A stretch of 64,000 nt of DNA from G963692885 sp964658655 (GCA_964658655.1 CAZZZL010000002.1:138608-202607); one strand, 5' to 3'. Positions 36,779-45,818 are shown, counted from the first letter of the stretch. Notes: a model not told the origin generated them from the sequence alone. Numbers and translations are program-made.

Positions 36779-38074
36779 TTAGAGAATCGGTTCAACAAAC
36801 AAGAGTAGACCCTTCCGTGCGATCACGCGGACGGAATCGCCCTGCTTGATGGGAGAGGTGCTTTCGGCCTGCCATAATTCGCCGTGAATGAAAATCTGGC
36901 CGTGGGGATTGATGGCATCACTGGCAACGGCGGTCTGGCCGATCATGGTATCGACGCCCAGGATGGTCTTGTTGCGGCGGGCGAGCAGGGCGATGCGGAC
37001 CAGGAAGATTGTAATGAGGCCGAAAGCGATGCCGGTTGCGAGGGCGGTCGCCAAGTGGACGCGCATTTCCGGGATGGGGCCGTCCACCAGCGTGAGCGCA
37101 CCGAAGACCAGGCAGACGATGCCGGCAAAGGCGAGCACGCCATGGCTCGCGAATTTCACTTCGAGCAGCATGAGCGCGAAGGCGATGATGAGCAGCAGGC
37201 CGGAGGCGTAATGCAGCGGCAGAAGGTTCAGTGCGAAGAGCGAAATGAGTACCAGGACGGTGCCGAGAGCACCGGGAATGATGGTGCCGGGGGCATTGAA
37301 TTCGATGTAAATGAGCAGGCCGCCGAGCACGAGGATGAGGACGGCGAGGTTGGGGTCCATGAGCCAGTCGAGGACTCGTTCGCGGATGGTCGGCTCGATC
37401 TGGGCAAGCTGGGCGTCGCGGGTGTGCAGGACAACAGTGCTGCCGTCGAAGCGGGTGACGGTGCGGCCATCGACGGCATTGAGCAGCGAGGGAATGTCGG
37501 AGGCGACGATGTCGATCAGGCCGAGATCTTTCGCTTCCTTTTCGGTATAGGACTTGGACTGACGGACGGCATCTTCGGCGGCAGACGGATTGCGGCCGCG
37601 GCGGGAGGTGTAGGAGCGCAGGAAAGCTGCCGTATCGTTCTCGAGCTTGAGCTTCATGGTGTCGTCGATTTTGGCGCCTTCGACAACGGGGTGGGCGGCG
37701 CCGGCATTGGTGCCGGGCGCCATGGCGGCGATATCGGCTGCTTCGAGCAGGAAGAATCCGGCTGACCCGGCCCGGGCGCCTGTTGGTCCGACGAAGACGA
37801 TGACCGGCACCGGCGACGCGAGGATTTTGCTGGTGATGGCGCGCATGGAGGTAAGCAGGCCGCCGGGCGTGTCGAGCTCAATGACGATAGCCGAAGCATG
37901 CGCGGTTGCTGCAGCGTCAAGACCACGGGCAACGTAGCCCTCGCTCACAGGCTGGATGGTGTCGCGAAGGTGGAGGACATAGACATCCGGAGGATTCGCG
38001 GGCGCGGGCCATGCACGCAGGCTCAGCAGGATAGCAACGAGTGCGAGCAGGAGAGACAAGCGGCGAGTGTTCAT
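36779..38074 (-). CDS. NfeD-family membrane protein with ClpP-class serine protease domain
   Basis: A 431-residue full-length NfeD1-type protein: signal peptide, ClpP-like protease domain (about 28-215), several membrane helices (about 240-370) and a C-terminal OB-fold (about 378-431; ILGVDTMIGQTAVASDAINPHG in part). Protease motifs are DTPGGLL, GARAGSAGFFLL with nucleophile Ser104, APGTNAGAAHPV, and Lys143 in KLKLEND as the likely general base. It should act at the membrane, probably on or with the slipin encoded next. The ATG overlaps the TPR-gene stop as ATGA, so the TPR, NfeD, slipin and SPOR genes form one unit. Confidence 0.92.
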   Translation of the reverse strand: MNTRRLSLLLALVAILLSLRAWPAPANPPDVYVLHLRDTIQPVSEGYVARGLDAAATAHASAIVIELDTPGGLLTSMRAITSKILASPVPVIVFVGPTGARAGSAGFFLLEAADIAAMAPGTNAGAAHPVVEGAKIDDTMKLKLENDTAAFLRSYTSRRGRNPSAAEDAVRQSKSYTEKEAKDLGLIDIVASDIPSLLNAVDGRTVTRFDGSTVVLHTRDAQLAQIEPTIRERVLDWLMDPNLAVLILVLGGLLIYIEFNAPGTIIPGALGTVLVLISLFALNLLPLHYASGLLLIIAFALMLLEVKFASHGVLAFAGIVCLVFGALTLVDGPIPEMRVHLATALATGIAFGLITIFLVRIALLARRNKTILGVDTMIGQTAVASDAINPHGQIFIHGELWQAESTSPIKQGDSVRVIARKGLLLFVEPIL

Positions 38075-39774
38075 TGCGTTTTCTGCTGGCGGTTCTGGAT
38101 GGTCTGTTGGAGGGTGCGGGCGGTCGTGTTGGCTGGATCGAGAGCGAGGGCCTGCTGGACATCGGCCGCGGCCACGGTCGGCTGGTTGGCCGCGAGGTCG
38201 AGACGGGCCAGGACCACGTAGGCGGGTGAGCTTGGCTTGAGTTTGATGGAAGTTTGCGCCTCGTTACGGGCGGCGTTGTCGTCGCCGTCGCGCTCGCGCA
38301 CTTCGGCGAGACCGGCGTGGGCCGACGCATTTGCGCTATCAAGGGCGAGGGCGCCCTGGAATTCGCGCTCGGCTTCGAGAATCAGGCCTTCGCCCAGGTA
38401 GCGCTGGCCTTCCCTGGTTAACTCGGCTGCGCGCGCGGCTGGTGGCATGGCATCGAGGCGCATCGACTGCATCTGTTCAATCGCGAAGGCTGCCTGGCGA
38501 AAGGAGGCGTCGTTGAAGCTGCGCTTGATCCGCTCGAGCGGGCCGCCGGATGCAGATGCCGGGTCAGTGGCGGCGACGGCTGTGGTGGAGGGGTTGGGCG
38601 TGAAGGTCGTGTTTTCGGGCTGTGGCTGGGTGCGGATCCTGGTGGCGAAGGATTGTATTTCGGAGTCCATAGGACGGAGCTTGAGAGCCTGGTTGATGGC
38701 GGCTGTCGCGCCGGCTTTATCACCCTTGCGATTCAGTGCAACGGCGAGGTTGAAGGCGTAGTCGGCGTCTGCGGTGTCATTCGCGGCGGCCTGGCGGAAG
38801 AGCGAGGAGCCATCCTGGCCGCGCCGGCTCTGGGCGACGCCTTCGTTATTCAGGACTTCGGAAAGGGGAAGCTGGCCGGCGATGAAGCCGAAGGCATCTT
38901 CCGCCTTGGCGTAGTTGCCGGTGTAGAAGAAGGCGAGGCCGCGATAAAACTCGCCGAGCAGGGCATTGGGATCGGTCTTGGGCAGGTGGCCGAGCGCGGC
39001 CGCAGCGAGGTCATACTGCTGGTTCGCGAAATAGGCCTGGCCGAGGGCGAGCCATGCCGCACTGTACCTGGGATTGATCTGGGTGGCGTCCTTGAGGTGA
39101 CGCACGCGGTCGGCGGCATTGGGATCAACCAGGCCGCGGATGTAGTTCTCGAAGCCATCGATGCGCAGGTTGCCGCCGGCAGCGACGAAGGTGCTTTCGG
39201 AGACGCTGTACTGGGGGTCAAGTGCGCGGGCAACGCGCCAGGCCGTGCTGTTGAGTACTTCGAGCAGGCGCGAAATGTCCGCTTCCTGGTCGAGCGGCTG
39301 TTCGAGACGCAGCTGGTTCATGTCGAGCAGCTGTGTATGCGTGGTGAAGCGCTGACCCTGCAGGGCATAGCTTCCGATGACGATGTAGTCCGCATCGAGT
39401 GTCTGGGCGATGCGGATGGCGGTGGCACGCGAGGGTTGAAAATTTGCCGGCAGACCAAGATGCGTCAGCGCGTACTGACGGTCGATGCGGCCGATGGGCA
39501 GGAAGCCCGCCGCACCCAGGCGCTGATTCAACACTTCCGGAACGGCTTCGCCGATCCAGTCGAGATTCGCCTGGCCGGTGCGATTTTCATAGGGCAAAAC
39601 CAGCAGCAGGCGATGCTCTCTCGCGGACGAGGCCAACAGCTGGCCAGAACCGCCTGATGGGCCCTGGGCGGTGGCGATGGAAGCATGGCAGAGCGCGAGC
39701 AAAACGACGGCAGCAAGGGAGATGTATCCGCTGAGCGGTTGGTCGAACGAACGGAAATATCGGCAGCTTCGCAC
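38071..39774 (-). CDS. Exported TPR-repeat protein
   Basis: A 567-residue protein with a signal peptide (cleavage near IATAQG). Residues ~55-190 form an alpha/beta domain of the kind found in TolB/CsgG-like or adenylate-cyclase-associated proteins (RLLLVLPYENRTGQANLDWIGEAVP). Several tetratricopeptide repeats follow (about 235-390 and 460-560; PRYSAAWLALGQAYFANQQYDLA as one repeat in part), split by a Thr/Pro-rich linker. TPRs mediate protein binding. The only plausible start is GTG 39774; the nearest upstream feature is a TATAAT box nine bases away. First gene of the NfeD-slipin operon. Confidence 0.85.
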   Translation of the reverse strand: MRSCRYFRSFDQPLSGYISLAAVVLLALCHASIATAQGPSGGSGQLLASSAREHRLLLVLPYENRTGQANLDWIGEAVPEVLNQRLGAAGFLPIGRIDRQYALTHLGLPANFQPSRATAIRIAQTLDADYIVIGSYALQGQRFTTHTQLLDMNQLRLEQPLDQEADISRLLEVLNSTAWRVARALDPQYSVSESTFVAAGGNLRIDGFENYIRGLVDPNAADRVRHLKDATQINPRYSAAWLALGQAYFANQQYDLAAAALGHLPKTDPNALLGEFYRGLAFFYTGNYAKAEDAFGFIAGQLPLSEVLNNEGVAQSRRGQDGSSLFRQAAANDTADADYAFNLAVALNRKGDKAGATAAINQALKLRPMDSEIQSFATRIRTQPQPENTTFTPNPSTTAVAATDPASASGGPLERIKRSFNDASFRQAAFAIEQMQSMRLDAMPPAARAAELTREGQRYLGEGLILEAEREFQGALALDSANASAHAGLAEVRERDGDDNAARNEAQTSIKLKPSSPAYVVLARLDLAANQPTVAAADVQQALALDPANTTARTLQQTIQNRQQKTQ

Positions 39775-39783
39775 GTCAGGCTG

Positions 39784-39789
39784 ATTATA
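39784..39789 (-). promoter_or_regulatory. Perfect -10 box (TATAAT) very close to the TPR gene start
   Basis: On the minus strand TATAAT ends nine bases before GTG 39774. Transcription would start about two or three bases before the codon, implying a nearly leaderless mRNA; no ribosome-binding site is visible there. The expected -35 region (ACATTC) is poor, so the promoter is provisional. Confidence 0.4.
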
Positions 39790-39851
39790 GCTTTGTCATT
39801 GTGCCGGAATGTAGGGATCCCGGTGGTAGTTTTCTGAGGCGGGTGGTGAAA

Positions 39852-39893
39852 ACGCAGGTCCTTCGGCTACGTTTCACTTCACTCAGGATGACA
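39852..39893 (+). repeat. Dispersed intergenic repeat, diverged copy 2
   Basis: Starts ACGCAGGTCCTTCGGCTACG and ends CTCAGGATGACA. It has the left block and the GATGAC end of the family but a different middle. It lies between the second glycosyltransferase gene and the TPR gene, both on the minus strand. Confidence 0.55.
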
Positions 39894-39910
39894 TTTCTGC
39901 GGCGTAGTGT

Positions 39911-41521
39911 TCAGTAGCGAAGAGACGCCAACTGGGGACGGTCGAAATGCAGGATGGCGGCCCACTGGCCATCGCGTGAATCCTGCCAGACGATTTTGCC
40001 ATCGAGCATGCGGGCGATGGATGCGGGCGGCAGGTCCTGGTGGCCGTTAAAGAAGCGTGCATCGAGAGCCTGGTTGGTTGCGCCGAGACTGAAGGGCAGG
40101 CGGGGCGGATCGTATTTCGTGCTGAAGACGAGGGCGACGGTGAAGTCGGCGTTTGATTCGCCTGCTCGCTGGATGCTGTTGAGCGAAAAGTCGTTGATGG
40201 CGACGACCAGGTGAGGGTGCCGGACATAGCCGAGCTCGGGCTTGGAGATTTCGTCCGTGGCGGGCCAAGCGCTCAGTACGGTGGCCGTCGGATAATTTTT
40301 CGCTATCACACTCAGTGCCTGTTGCTGAAGCACGATCATGTCGCGATAACTCAGATTGTCTTCCGGTGAAAACCGGTATGGCGGATTGATGAAGATGCCC
40401 AGGACAAAAGCGATTGCACTGAGCGCCAGCAGCAGACTCCAGCCGCGCACGCGGCGGTGCCACGCGTATACGCAGAGCAACAGGACGAGGGGATAGAGCG
40501 GCAGAAGGTAGCGGGTGAGCAGGGCGCCGCCCATGACCGAGAAGAAGAGGGCGTTTGCGACCAGGACGGTCCAGATGCGGAGCAGCACGCCGCGACTGAG
40601 GGGGGTTGAGTTGGCGCGCGCAGGCAACATCCATGCGGCGGCTGCGCACAATACCGGGACGAACAGGTTCATGTGCGCGGTGAGATGGAAGATCCGATGG
40701 CCGAGAGCGACGGCGATGCGGAGAGCACTGAGCGTCGAGGTCGCGTTGTAGCGCAGGTACTCCGGGTTGCCGAAGATGTAGCCGGTCTTATAGCGATGGA
40801 ATGCGTACCAGGCAGCGAGCGGCAGCAACGGAGAGAGCAGGATCGATGCGTTGCGGAAGCGCCGACTTGTCTCGAACGTTGCGGCTTGCGGATAGAAAAG
40901 TTCGCCCAATGCCAGAGCGAGCGGGGTGACGATGGCCGTTTCCTTCGACAGGACGGCGAGCGAGAAGAAGAATGCGGCAAGCCAGAGGTTTCCAGCCTGC
41001 GACTGATCGCGCAGATAAGAACACAGCGCCCAGAGTGTCGCGGCGGCGGCGAAGATGTCAGCGTGCGCGAGCGTGCTCTGTGCGAACCAGATGGGATAGA
41101 GCAGGGTCAGCAGGGTGACGGCTGCGGCGACTGCGATTCTGCGCGTGACCTGGACGGCAAGTTGATAAACGCCGAGCAGTGCGAGCGCTGTGACGATGCA
41201 CATGGCGACGCGGGTGACGAAGGGGATGAAGCCGGAAGCTTTCCACCAGAGCGCAAGATAAAGACTCGGCAACGGCGGGTGGGCATTCGTCAGCGTGGAA
41301 TAAGGAATGAGCGAGCCGGTACGAAGGAAGTCGTACGCAGCCGGGATGTAGTAGCCGGCCTCATCCCAGTAGTAAGGTAACCGCAACAGTGTCCAATGCG
41401 TGAGATAGACGCAAATGAAGATGAGCGGAAATATCTGCCATAAGTGAAGAGGCCGCAGTTGAGGCTGATCCGGCAAGCTGCGGCTGTCATTGCTGCGGCT
41501 TGCGTTCGGAGGAGGATTCAA
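39911..41521 (-). CDS. GT-C type membrane glycosyltransferase (GT39/GT83-like)
   Basis: A 536-residue polytopic protein with about eleven membrane helices. The first external loop has PYYWDEAGYYIPAAYDFL, the acidic Asp-Glu motif of polyprenyl-phosphate-sugar-dependent enzymes, and the late LLTRYLLPLYPLVLLL segment is also typical. A soluble periplasmic C-terminus follows (about 395-536). Start TTG 41521 has CAGGG six bases upstream. It is a second such enzyme in the window and not close to the first (30022) in sequence. Acceptor unknown; likely a surface glycan or lipid. Confidence 0.82.
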   Translation of the reverse strand: MNPPPNASRSNDSRSLPDQPQLRPLHLWQIFPLIFICVYLTHWTLLRLPYYWDEAGYYIPAAYDFLRTGSLIPYSTLTNAHPPLPSLYLALWWKASGFIPFVTRVAMCIVTALALLGVYQLAVQVTRRIAVAAAVTLLTLLYPIWFAQSTLAHADIFAAAATLWALCSYLRDQSQAGNLWLAAFFFSLAVLSKETAIVTPLALALGELFYPQAATFETSRRFRNASILLSPLLPLAAWYAFHRYKTGYIFGNPEYLRYNATSTLSALRIAVALGHRIFHLTAHMNLFVPVLCAAAAWMLPARANSTPLSRGVLLRIWTVLVANALFFSVMGGALLTRYLLPLYPLVLLLCVYAWHRRVRGWSLLLALSAIAFVLGIFINPPYRFSPEDNLSYRDMIVLQQQALSVIAKNYPTATVLSAWPATDEISKPELGYVRHPHLVVAINDFSLNSIQRAGESNADFTVALVFSTKYDPPRLPFSLGATNQALDARFFNGHQDLPPASIARMLDGKIVWQDSRDGQWAAILHFDRPQLASLRY

Positions 41522-41665
41522 CGGCGGCCCTGCATTACTGGTTAGTCCCTAGAGTCCTGAGTCGTCAGAAGATGCGTCTGGCTGGACAACATACCTATCC
41601 CTCTACTCGGTCGGGCTGACAAGGTGATGTGCCGAATGAAAGACTCAGGGCAGCCACTCAGGAAG

Positions 41666-41977
41666 TTAGTTAAAGCTGCGGACGTTGCTGGTCTGGGGCT
41701 GCGGCTCGAGGGCCACGTTGCCAAAGGTCTGTTCGTACTGCGCGAGGTTCTGGCCGAGGATGTTCCACAGGGCCTTGGCCTGCTGCGGGCTGAGGTAGAT
41801 GCCCTGGAAATTCTTGATCGTCAGTTCGTCGGCGGTGTCCTGCGATGCGGTGCCGAAGTAAAGGAAAAAGTCCCACACACTGATGCGAACCTGGACGCTG
41901 TTGGCATAGCTGTCGCGATACTCGGGGCTGCGGGTGACGTTGATGCGGGGCTGCTGTGGCTGATTCTCTGCGCTCAT
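41666..41977 (-). CDS. DUF3467 protein
   Basis: A 103-residue small cytoplasmic protein matching DUF3467: YANSVQVRISVWDFFLYFG, TIKNFQGIYLSPQQAKALW and LAQYEQTFG, the usual order. Family function is unknown. ATG 41977 begins MSAENQ; a longer frame upstream to 42040 is less likely. It lies 74 bases downstream of the tRNA-Leu gene on the same strand and ends with a short Pro/Gln tail. No partner gene is evident. Confidence 0.88.
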   Translation of the reverse strand: MSAENQPQQPRINVTRSPEYRDSYANSVQVRISVWDFFLYFGTASQDTADELTIKNFQGIYLSPQQAKALWNILGQNLAQYEQTFGNVALEPQPQTSNVRSFN

Positions 41978-42050
41978 TCTGGTCAATGCCTTTTCTAAAC
42001 CGTGTTTGGGAACAGCTACCGGACGCATGCCGGTCTGCAACAGAAATAGA

Positions 42051-42134
42051 TGGTGCGGGAGGGGGGACTTGAACCCCCACGGATTGCTCCGCTAGATCCT
42101 AAGTCTAGTGCGTCTGCCATTTCGCCACCCCCGC
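42051..42134 (-). tRNA. tRNA-Leu (anticodon UAG), CCA encoded
   Basis: Read on the minus strand the gene starts GCGGGGG and ends CTCCCGC-A-CCA, a seven-pair acceptor stem with one G-U pair. The anticodon stem CTAGA/TCTAG encloses loop CTTAGGA, giving anticodon UAG for codon CUA. A class II variable arm (CGGAGCAATCCG) follows, then a T-arm with GGGGG-TTCAAGT-CCCCC. The 3' CCA is genomic (42051-42053). Confidence 0.96.
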
Positions 42135-42397
42135 ACAGCCTGCGACGCAGCACGTGCACGCTGTCCGCATCCGCCTGTTTTCAAGAGGACAAAATACGGT
42201 GAATCCAGTGTGAACGGAAGCTGCGCGGCCGGGTAGATCTTCCGGAGGGAAGACGACTCGACACCTCAAGGGTACCGGCAAAGCCGATGCCGCGCAATGC
42301 CGTAAGGCAGGCAATCCGCAGCCATTTAAGCGAAAATGGGAGCATGCCAGGATTCGTTTTGCAGTCAACTTTCCCATTGCGCTGTGCCGAAAGACTG

Positions 42398-43885
42398 ATG
42401 AGGCAGGGCTGCTCTGCATTGCGCCAGCATCTGCTCATGGTTTGCGCTGCATGGCTGATGCTGCTACCCGCAGCGCTCACGGCACAGCAGGCAGGTAAGG
42501 GAACTGATCTGCAGGCGGGCGAGTTGAGTCCGCAATCTTCAAACGGCGTGAGGAACGCGACGCGCTTTGCCGGTGCCGATATAGGAGCACAGGTCAACGC
42601 GGCCTTCGCGTCCTGCCCGAAACAGCGGTGTACTGTTTTTGTGCCGGCGGGAGATTACACATACAAAACAGGAATTGTGCTGCCGCCGGTGTTATCGCCG
42701 ACACTCGAGATGGACCAGCAGGCATATTTGCACTACGACGGCGATGGCCGCGCCCTGTCGACTTCGCTGGGTACGGGCCGAGTGTTCATCCGCGGCGGAA
42801 ATATTATTGGAACGCCCGCAGCGAAGGCGGGCATCGTGATGTTGCAGGAGACGCAAGGAGTGTATATCGACGGTACGGATGTCGAGCACTTTACCAGTGG
42901 CGATGGCGTGCTCGACCTGGGCGCGAATGTGGTGAAGTTGACGAACATGCAGATGCGGTCGAACCTGATCGGACTGCACCTGGTGGGCGCGCCGGGTTAT
43001 GCGAGCAATAATGTGACGGTGAGCGGATGCGCGATCCATGACAACACGCGATGGGGCATTATCGATGGCGATATCACGCAGTTTCCCGCGAACTGGATGG
43101 GCACCGGCAGTAAATCAGGCGTGTCCTCGCAGCTGCTGGGAAATACGTTCATCAACAATGACCTTGAATCGAATGGCCGCGACCCGAATGGAAAGTATGG
43201 AGCGGTGCTGGAAGCGCTGACCGTCAAGAGTGTCTACACGGGAAATTATTTTGAGGGCAGTCCACACCAGATACAGCTGGGAGAAATTCCTCACAATGAC
43301 CCTATCTATCAGGGGTTATATGGAGTGAAAGGACCTGAGGGAGGGACTCCGGTCTCGGCGACGATCCGCGATAACTATTTCACCGCGGGCAGTCCGATTG
43401 AAGTGGAATTACTGACGGCGGTCAGTACCGTGATTGAGGCCAATGGTGAGATGGGTCATGCCACCGCCTGCTTCGCCAGCATCACGGGTGCGGCGCTCGA
43501 TACATACATCGCCGACAATCATATTGATGGCTGGGCGCAGGCGAATAACAACCGCGGCGAGTGGATGCAATGTCACGGCGCTGCAGGTCGTCTGAGCCCG
43601 GGCTGGGACAATCTAGACGCGGTGCCGACGGCGTTCAGCGTGGGCGGCGACAGTGTTTATTTCAATGGCCGGAGCTCGGCGCGCGGTGCGACCGGTCAAC
43701 AGATGATCCGCTATACGGCGGACGGGCCTCCGCTGGGATTCTGCACGCCTGCCTGGTCGCCGGGAGCGATCTGGATGAATACGACGAATGGTCAGATGTG
43801 GGTATGCCAGTCGGATACGATTGCGCCGCATGGCGGCGCCGGCAATAATCCCAGGGATGGCAACGGGACGTGGGTAGCGAAGTAA
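42398..43885 (+). CDS. Secreted right-handed beta-helix (pectate-lyase-fold) protein
   Basis: About 495 residues with a signal peptide ending near LPAALTAQQ. The body has repeated beta-helix coils (VFVPAGDYTYKTGIVLP, FIRGGNIIG, GVYIDGTDVEHFTSGDG, NVTVSGCAIHDNTRWGI), the Pectate_lyase_3-like fold of polysaccharide-binding or degrading proteins. The last ~60 residues (GAIWMNTTNGQMWVCQ) look like a tail-fibre-type head. No catalytic residues can be assigned. Starts at 42344 or 42287 would extend the N-terminus and bury the signal sequence, so I prefer ATG 42398, but no ribosome-binding site decides. The ~260 bases between the tRNA and this gene contain only a short TCTTCC/GGAAGA hairpin. Confidence 0.75.
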   Translation: MRQGCSALRQHLLMVCAAWLMLLPAALTAQQAGKGTDLQAGELSPQSSNGVRNATRFAGADIGAQVNAAFASCPKQRCTVFVPAGDYTYKTGIVLPPVLSPTLEMDQQAYLHYDGDGRALSTSLGTGRVFIRGGNIIGTPAAKAGIVMLQETQGVYIDGTDVEHFTSGDGVLDLGANVVKLTNMQMRSNLIGLHLVGAPGYASNNVTVSGCAIHDNTRWGIIDGDITQFPANWMGTGSKSGVSSQLLGNTFINNDLESNGRDPNGKYGAVLEALTVKSVYTGNYFEGSPHQIQLGEIPHNDPIYQGLYGVKGPEGGTPVSATIRDNYFTAGSPIEVELLTAVSTVIEANGEMGHATACFASITGAALDTYIADNHIDGWAQANNNRGEWMQCHGAAGRLSPGWDNLDAVPTAFSVGGDSVYFNGRSSARGATGQQMIRYTADGPPLGFCTPAWSPGAIWMNTTNGQMWVCQSDTIAPHGGAGNNPRDGNGTWVAK

Positions 43886-43891
43886 GGCTGA

Positions 43892-44296
43892 TCAGGATTG
43901 CGCTTCTAGCTTCTGTTCTTCTTCAGCAATGACGACGCGCTCGCGCTTGATGTCCAGACGCAAGCGGCCGAAGGCGCTCATGTATGCGTTAGCGACGGCG
44001 ACCAATGCAAAACCGCTGATGAGGTAGCCGCGCCAGTCTGTATAGAGAAGATGAAAGCGCGTGATGAACAGGAACGCTATGGTGACGTAATGGCTGAAGC
44101 AATATTCACAGGTGAACAGGTAGAAGAACTTGCGGGTTACAAGTTTTTTGCAGGCCTGGCTGTTGCGTGCGCACCATTCGCGGGGCTCGCGAAATATTTC
44201 TTCATGAGTGACGGTCCATGCAACGCAACTGATGGGGATCGCCAGCAGTAACAGGGTGAGGAACTGCACCGCGAGCGACGTGATGTCATTGTGCAA
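43892..44296 (-). CDS. Small membrane protein with conserved Cys pairs, unknown function
   Basis: A 134-residue protein with three likely membrane helices (about 9-28, 66-82, 87-106) and a charged cytoplasmic C-terminus. Cysteines lie in EPREWCARNSQACKK and in TCEYCFSHYV, a CXXC at the edge of the second helix. The layout resembles small membrane proteins of the DUF1360 kind (CPFC motif), but I cannot assign a family. TTG 44296 is well supported by GGAGAG four bases upstream. It is convergent with the beta-helix gene, six bases between stops. A redox or metal role for the cysteines is only a guess. Confidence 0.7.
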   Translation of the reverse strand: MHNDITSLAVQFLTLLLLAIPISCVAWTVTHEEIFREPREWCARNSQACKKLVTRKFFYLFTCEYCFSHYVTIAFLFITRFHLLYTDWRGYLISGFALVAVANAYMSAFGRLRLDIKRERVVIAEEEQKLEAQS

Positions 44297-44420
44297 TTTT
44301 CTCTCCAGAATTTCTGCTTCTTTAATGAAGCAGCAGCAATCTAACAGAAGTCTGCCGTTGCCACTTGGATGCTCGTTTATTCATCCCCTGCAGGGTAGAA
44401 AAATACACTTCCTGAATCAT

Positions 44421-44448
44421 TTGTCGACACAGTGAATCTTTGTATAGA
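44421..44448 (+). promoter_or_regulatory. Candidate sigma-70-type promoter for the RND efflux operon
   Basis: TTGTCG (44421-44426) and TATAGA (44443-44448) are spaced 16 bases in the 253-base gap upstream of the adaptor gene. Each matches four of six consensus bases. Transcription would start near 44455, giving a leader of about 95 bases. No TetR- or MarR-type operator was recognised in the gap. Confidence 0.35.
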
Positions 44449-44549
44449 CCTCCAGTAAGGCCGGGCGGACGTGTTTGCCTGATTGCCTGGACACCATCAT
44501 GGCGCAAGCCTGAGCATCTCGCCCCCCAGAGGGGTTTGGAGAACACTGC

Positions 44550-45815
44550 ATGAGAAAGCACCAGAAGCACGAGCAAGTGAAAGCGATCCTTGAACGAACC
44601 ACGAGGACCGGAATATCCGCCCTGCTGCTGACTGGCCTGTTCCTGGCGGCTGGAGCCGCTACTACCGGTTGTGGAAAATCCGCAGCGGCTCCACCAGCGC
44701 GCGGACCGCTGCCAGTGACGACGTACGAGGTTCACACGACGGACGTGCCGCTGAGTGGTGAGTGGGTGGGTGTGCTCGACGGCTATACGAATGCACAGAT
44801 CCAGCCGCAGGCCGCAGGCTACCTGGTGAGCCAGCTCTACAAAGAAGGTTCGCAGGTCGCGAAAGGCCAGATTTTATTCCAGATCGATCCGAGACCCTTC
44901 CAGGCGACACTCGATTCAGCGACGGCCCAGCTGGGGCAGGCGCAGGGTTCGCTGGCACAGGCCAAGGCCGCACTGGGACTCGCGGTCATCAATGTGAACC
45001 GCGACACGCCACTGGTGGCTGCGCGTGCGATTGCCAAGAGCACGCTCGACAACGACACCCAGCAGAAGCTCGAAGCAGAAGCGAATGTCGCGACCTCCGA
45101 AGCAGCAGTGAAGTCCGCCGAGGCTGCGATTGAAACGGCGAAGCTGAATCTTGGCTTCACACATGTGCGATCGCTGATCACCGGAATTGCCGGCCAGGCA
45201 ACGATCCAGGTAGGCAGCCTGGTGAGCACATCATCGGTGCTGACGTCGGTGTCGACGCTGAATCCGATCAAGTGCTACTTCTCGCTGAGTGACGCCGAAT
45301 ATCTCGCGCTGATGGCGCGGGCAAAAGGAAAAGGCGACCTGCTGCATGGTGAATCAAAAGCACCGCTGACCCTCACGCTGGCCGACGGGAAGGAATTTCC
45401 GTACAAGGGCCACATCGAGTATGTCGATCGGTCCTTGAATGCGCAGACCGGCGCAATCCGCATTGTCGGTGTGTTTCCGAATCCAGGCAACGTACTGCGT
45501 CCCGGACAGTTCGGCCGTGTGAAGGCAGACACCGAAATGCGGCACAACGCATTGCTGGTGCCGCAGGTTGCGCTGATGGAGTTGCAGGGTCTGCACCAGG
45601 TGTACATCGCCGGCTCAGACGGCAAGGCCCACCTGACGGCGCTCACGCTTGGCCCACAGGTCGGTCAGAACTGGCTGGTCGAAGACGGTGTAAAAGCCGG
45701 CGACCAGATCATCACGGACAACCTGCAAAAGCTGGGTGAAGGCGCGCCCGTCAGTCCGCACCCCGGGCCGGACGTGGCACCTACAGCCGCGGTTGCACCG
45801 TCGGCGGGGAGGTAA
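44550..45815 (+). CDS. RND efflux periplasmic adaptor (membrane fusion protein)
   Basis: A 421-residue AcrA/MexA-type adaptor. After a signal segment with possible lipid Cys41 (ATTGCGKS), it shows the beta-barrel/lipoyl half QPQAAGYLVSQLYKEGSQVAKGQ, an alpha-helical hairpin rich in Ala/Gln (about 115-200), the second lipoyl half with SLITGIAGQATIQVGSLV, and a membrane-proximal domain. It links the pump with the outer-membrane channel. The inner-membrane pump gene starts four bases after its stop. A Pro/Ala-rich tail ends the protein. Confidence 0.95.
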   Translation: MRKHQKHEQVKAILERTTRTGISALLLTGLFLAAGAATTGCGKSAAAPPARGPLPVTTYEVHTTDVPLSGEWVGVLDGYTNAQIQPQAAGYLVSQLYKEGSQVAKGQILFQIDPRPFQATLDSATAQLGQAQGSLAQAKAALGLAVINVNRDTPLVAARAIAKSTLDNDTQQKLEAEANVATSEAAVKSAEAAIETAKLNLGFTHVRSLITGIAGQATIQVGSLVSTSSVLTSVSTLNPIKCYFSLSDAEYLALMARAKGKGDLLHGESKAPLTLTLADGKEFPYKGHIEYVDRSLNAQTGAIRIVGVFPNPGNVLRPGQFGRVKADTEMRHNALLVPQVALMELQGLHQVYIAGSDGKAHLTALTLGPQVGQNWLVEDGVKAGDQIITDNLQKLGEGAPVSPHPGPDVAPTAAVAPSAGR

Positions 45816-45818
45816 GTC

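Noticed and set aside
36884..37765. Long open frame antisense to NfeD, rich in Asp/Glu/Gly
   Set aside because: The coding strand has a complete NfeD protein with conserved motifs; the antisense product is low-complexity.
38653..39657. Long open frame antisense to the TPR gene
   Set aside because: It mirrors the TPR gene codon by codon, has no recognisable domain or signal, and arises from GC-rich codon bias.
42051..42134. tRNA-Leu as an integration site for a mobile element
   Set aside because: No integrase and no second copy of the tRNA 3' end was noticed on either side.
44520..44538. CCCC/GGGG hairpin before the efflux adaptor gene as a terminator
   Set aside because: The stem is only four bases and it overlaps the ribosome-binding region of the gene.
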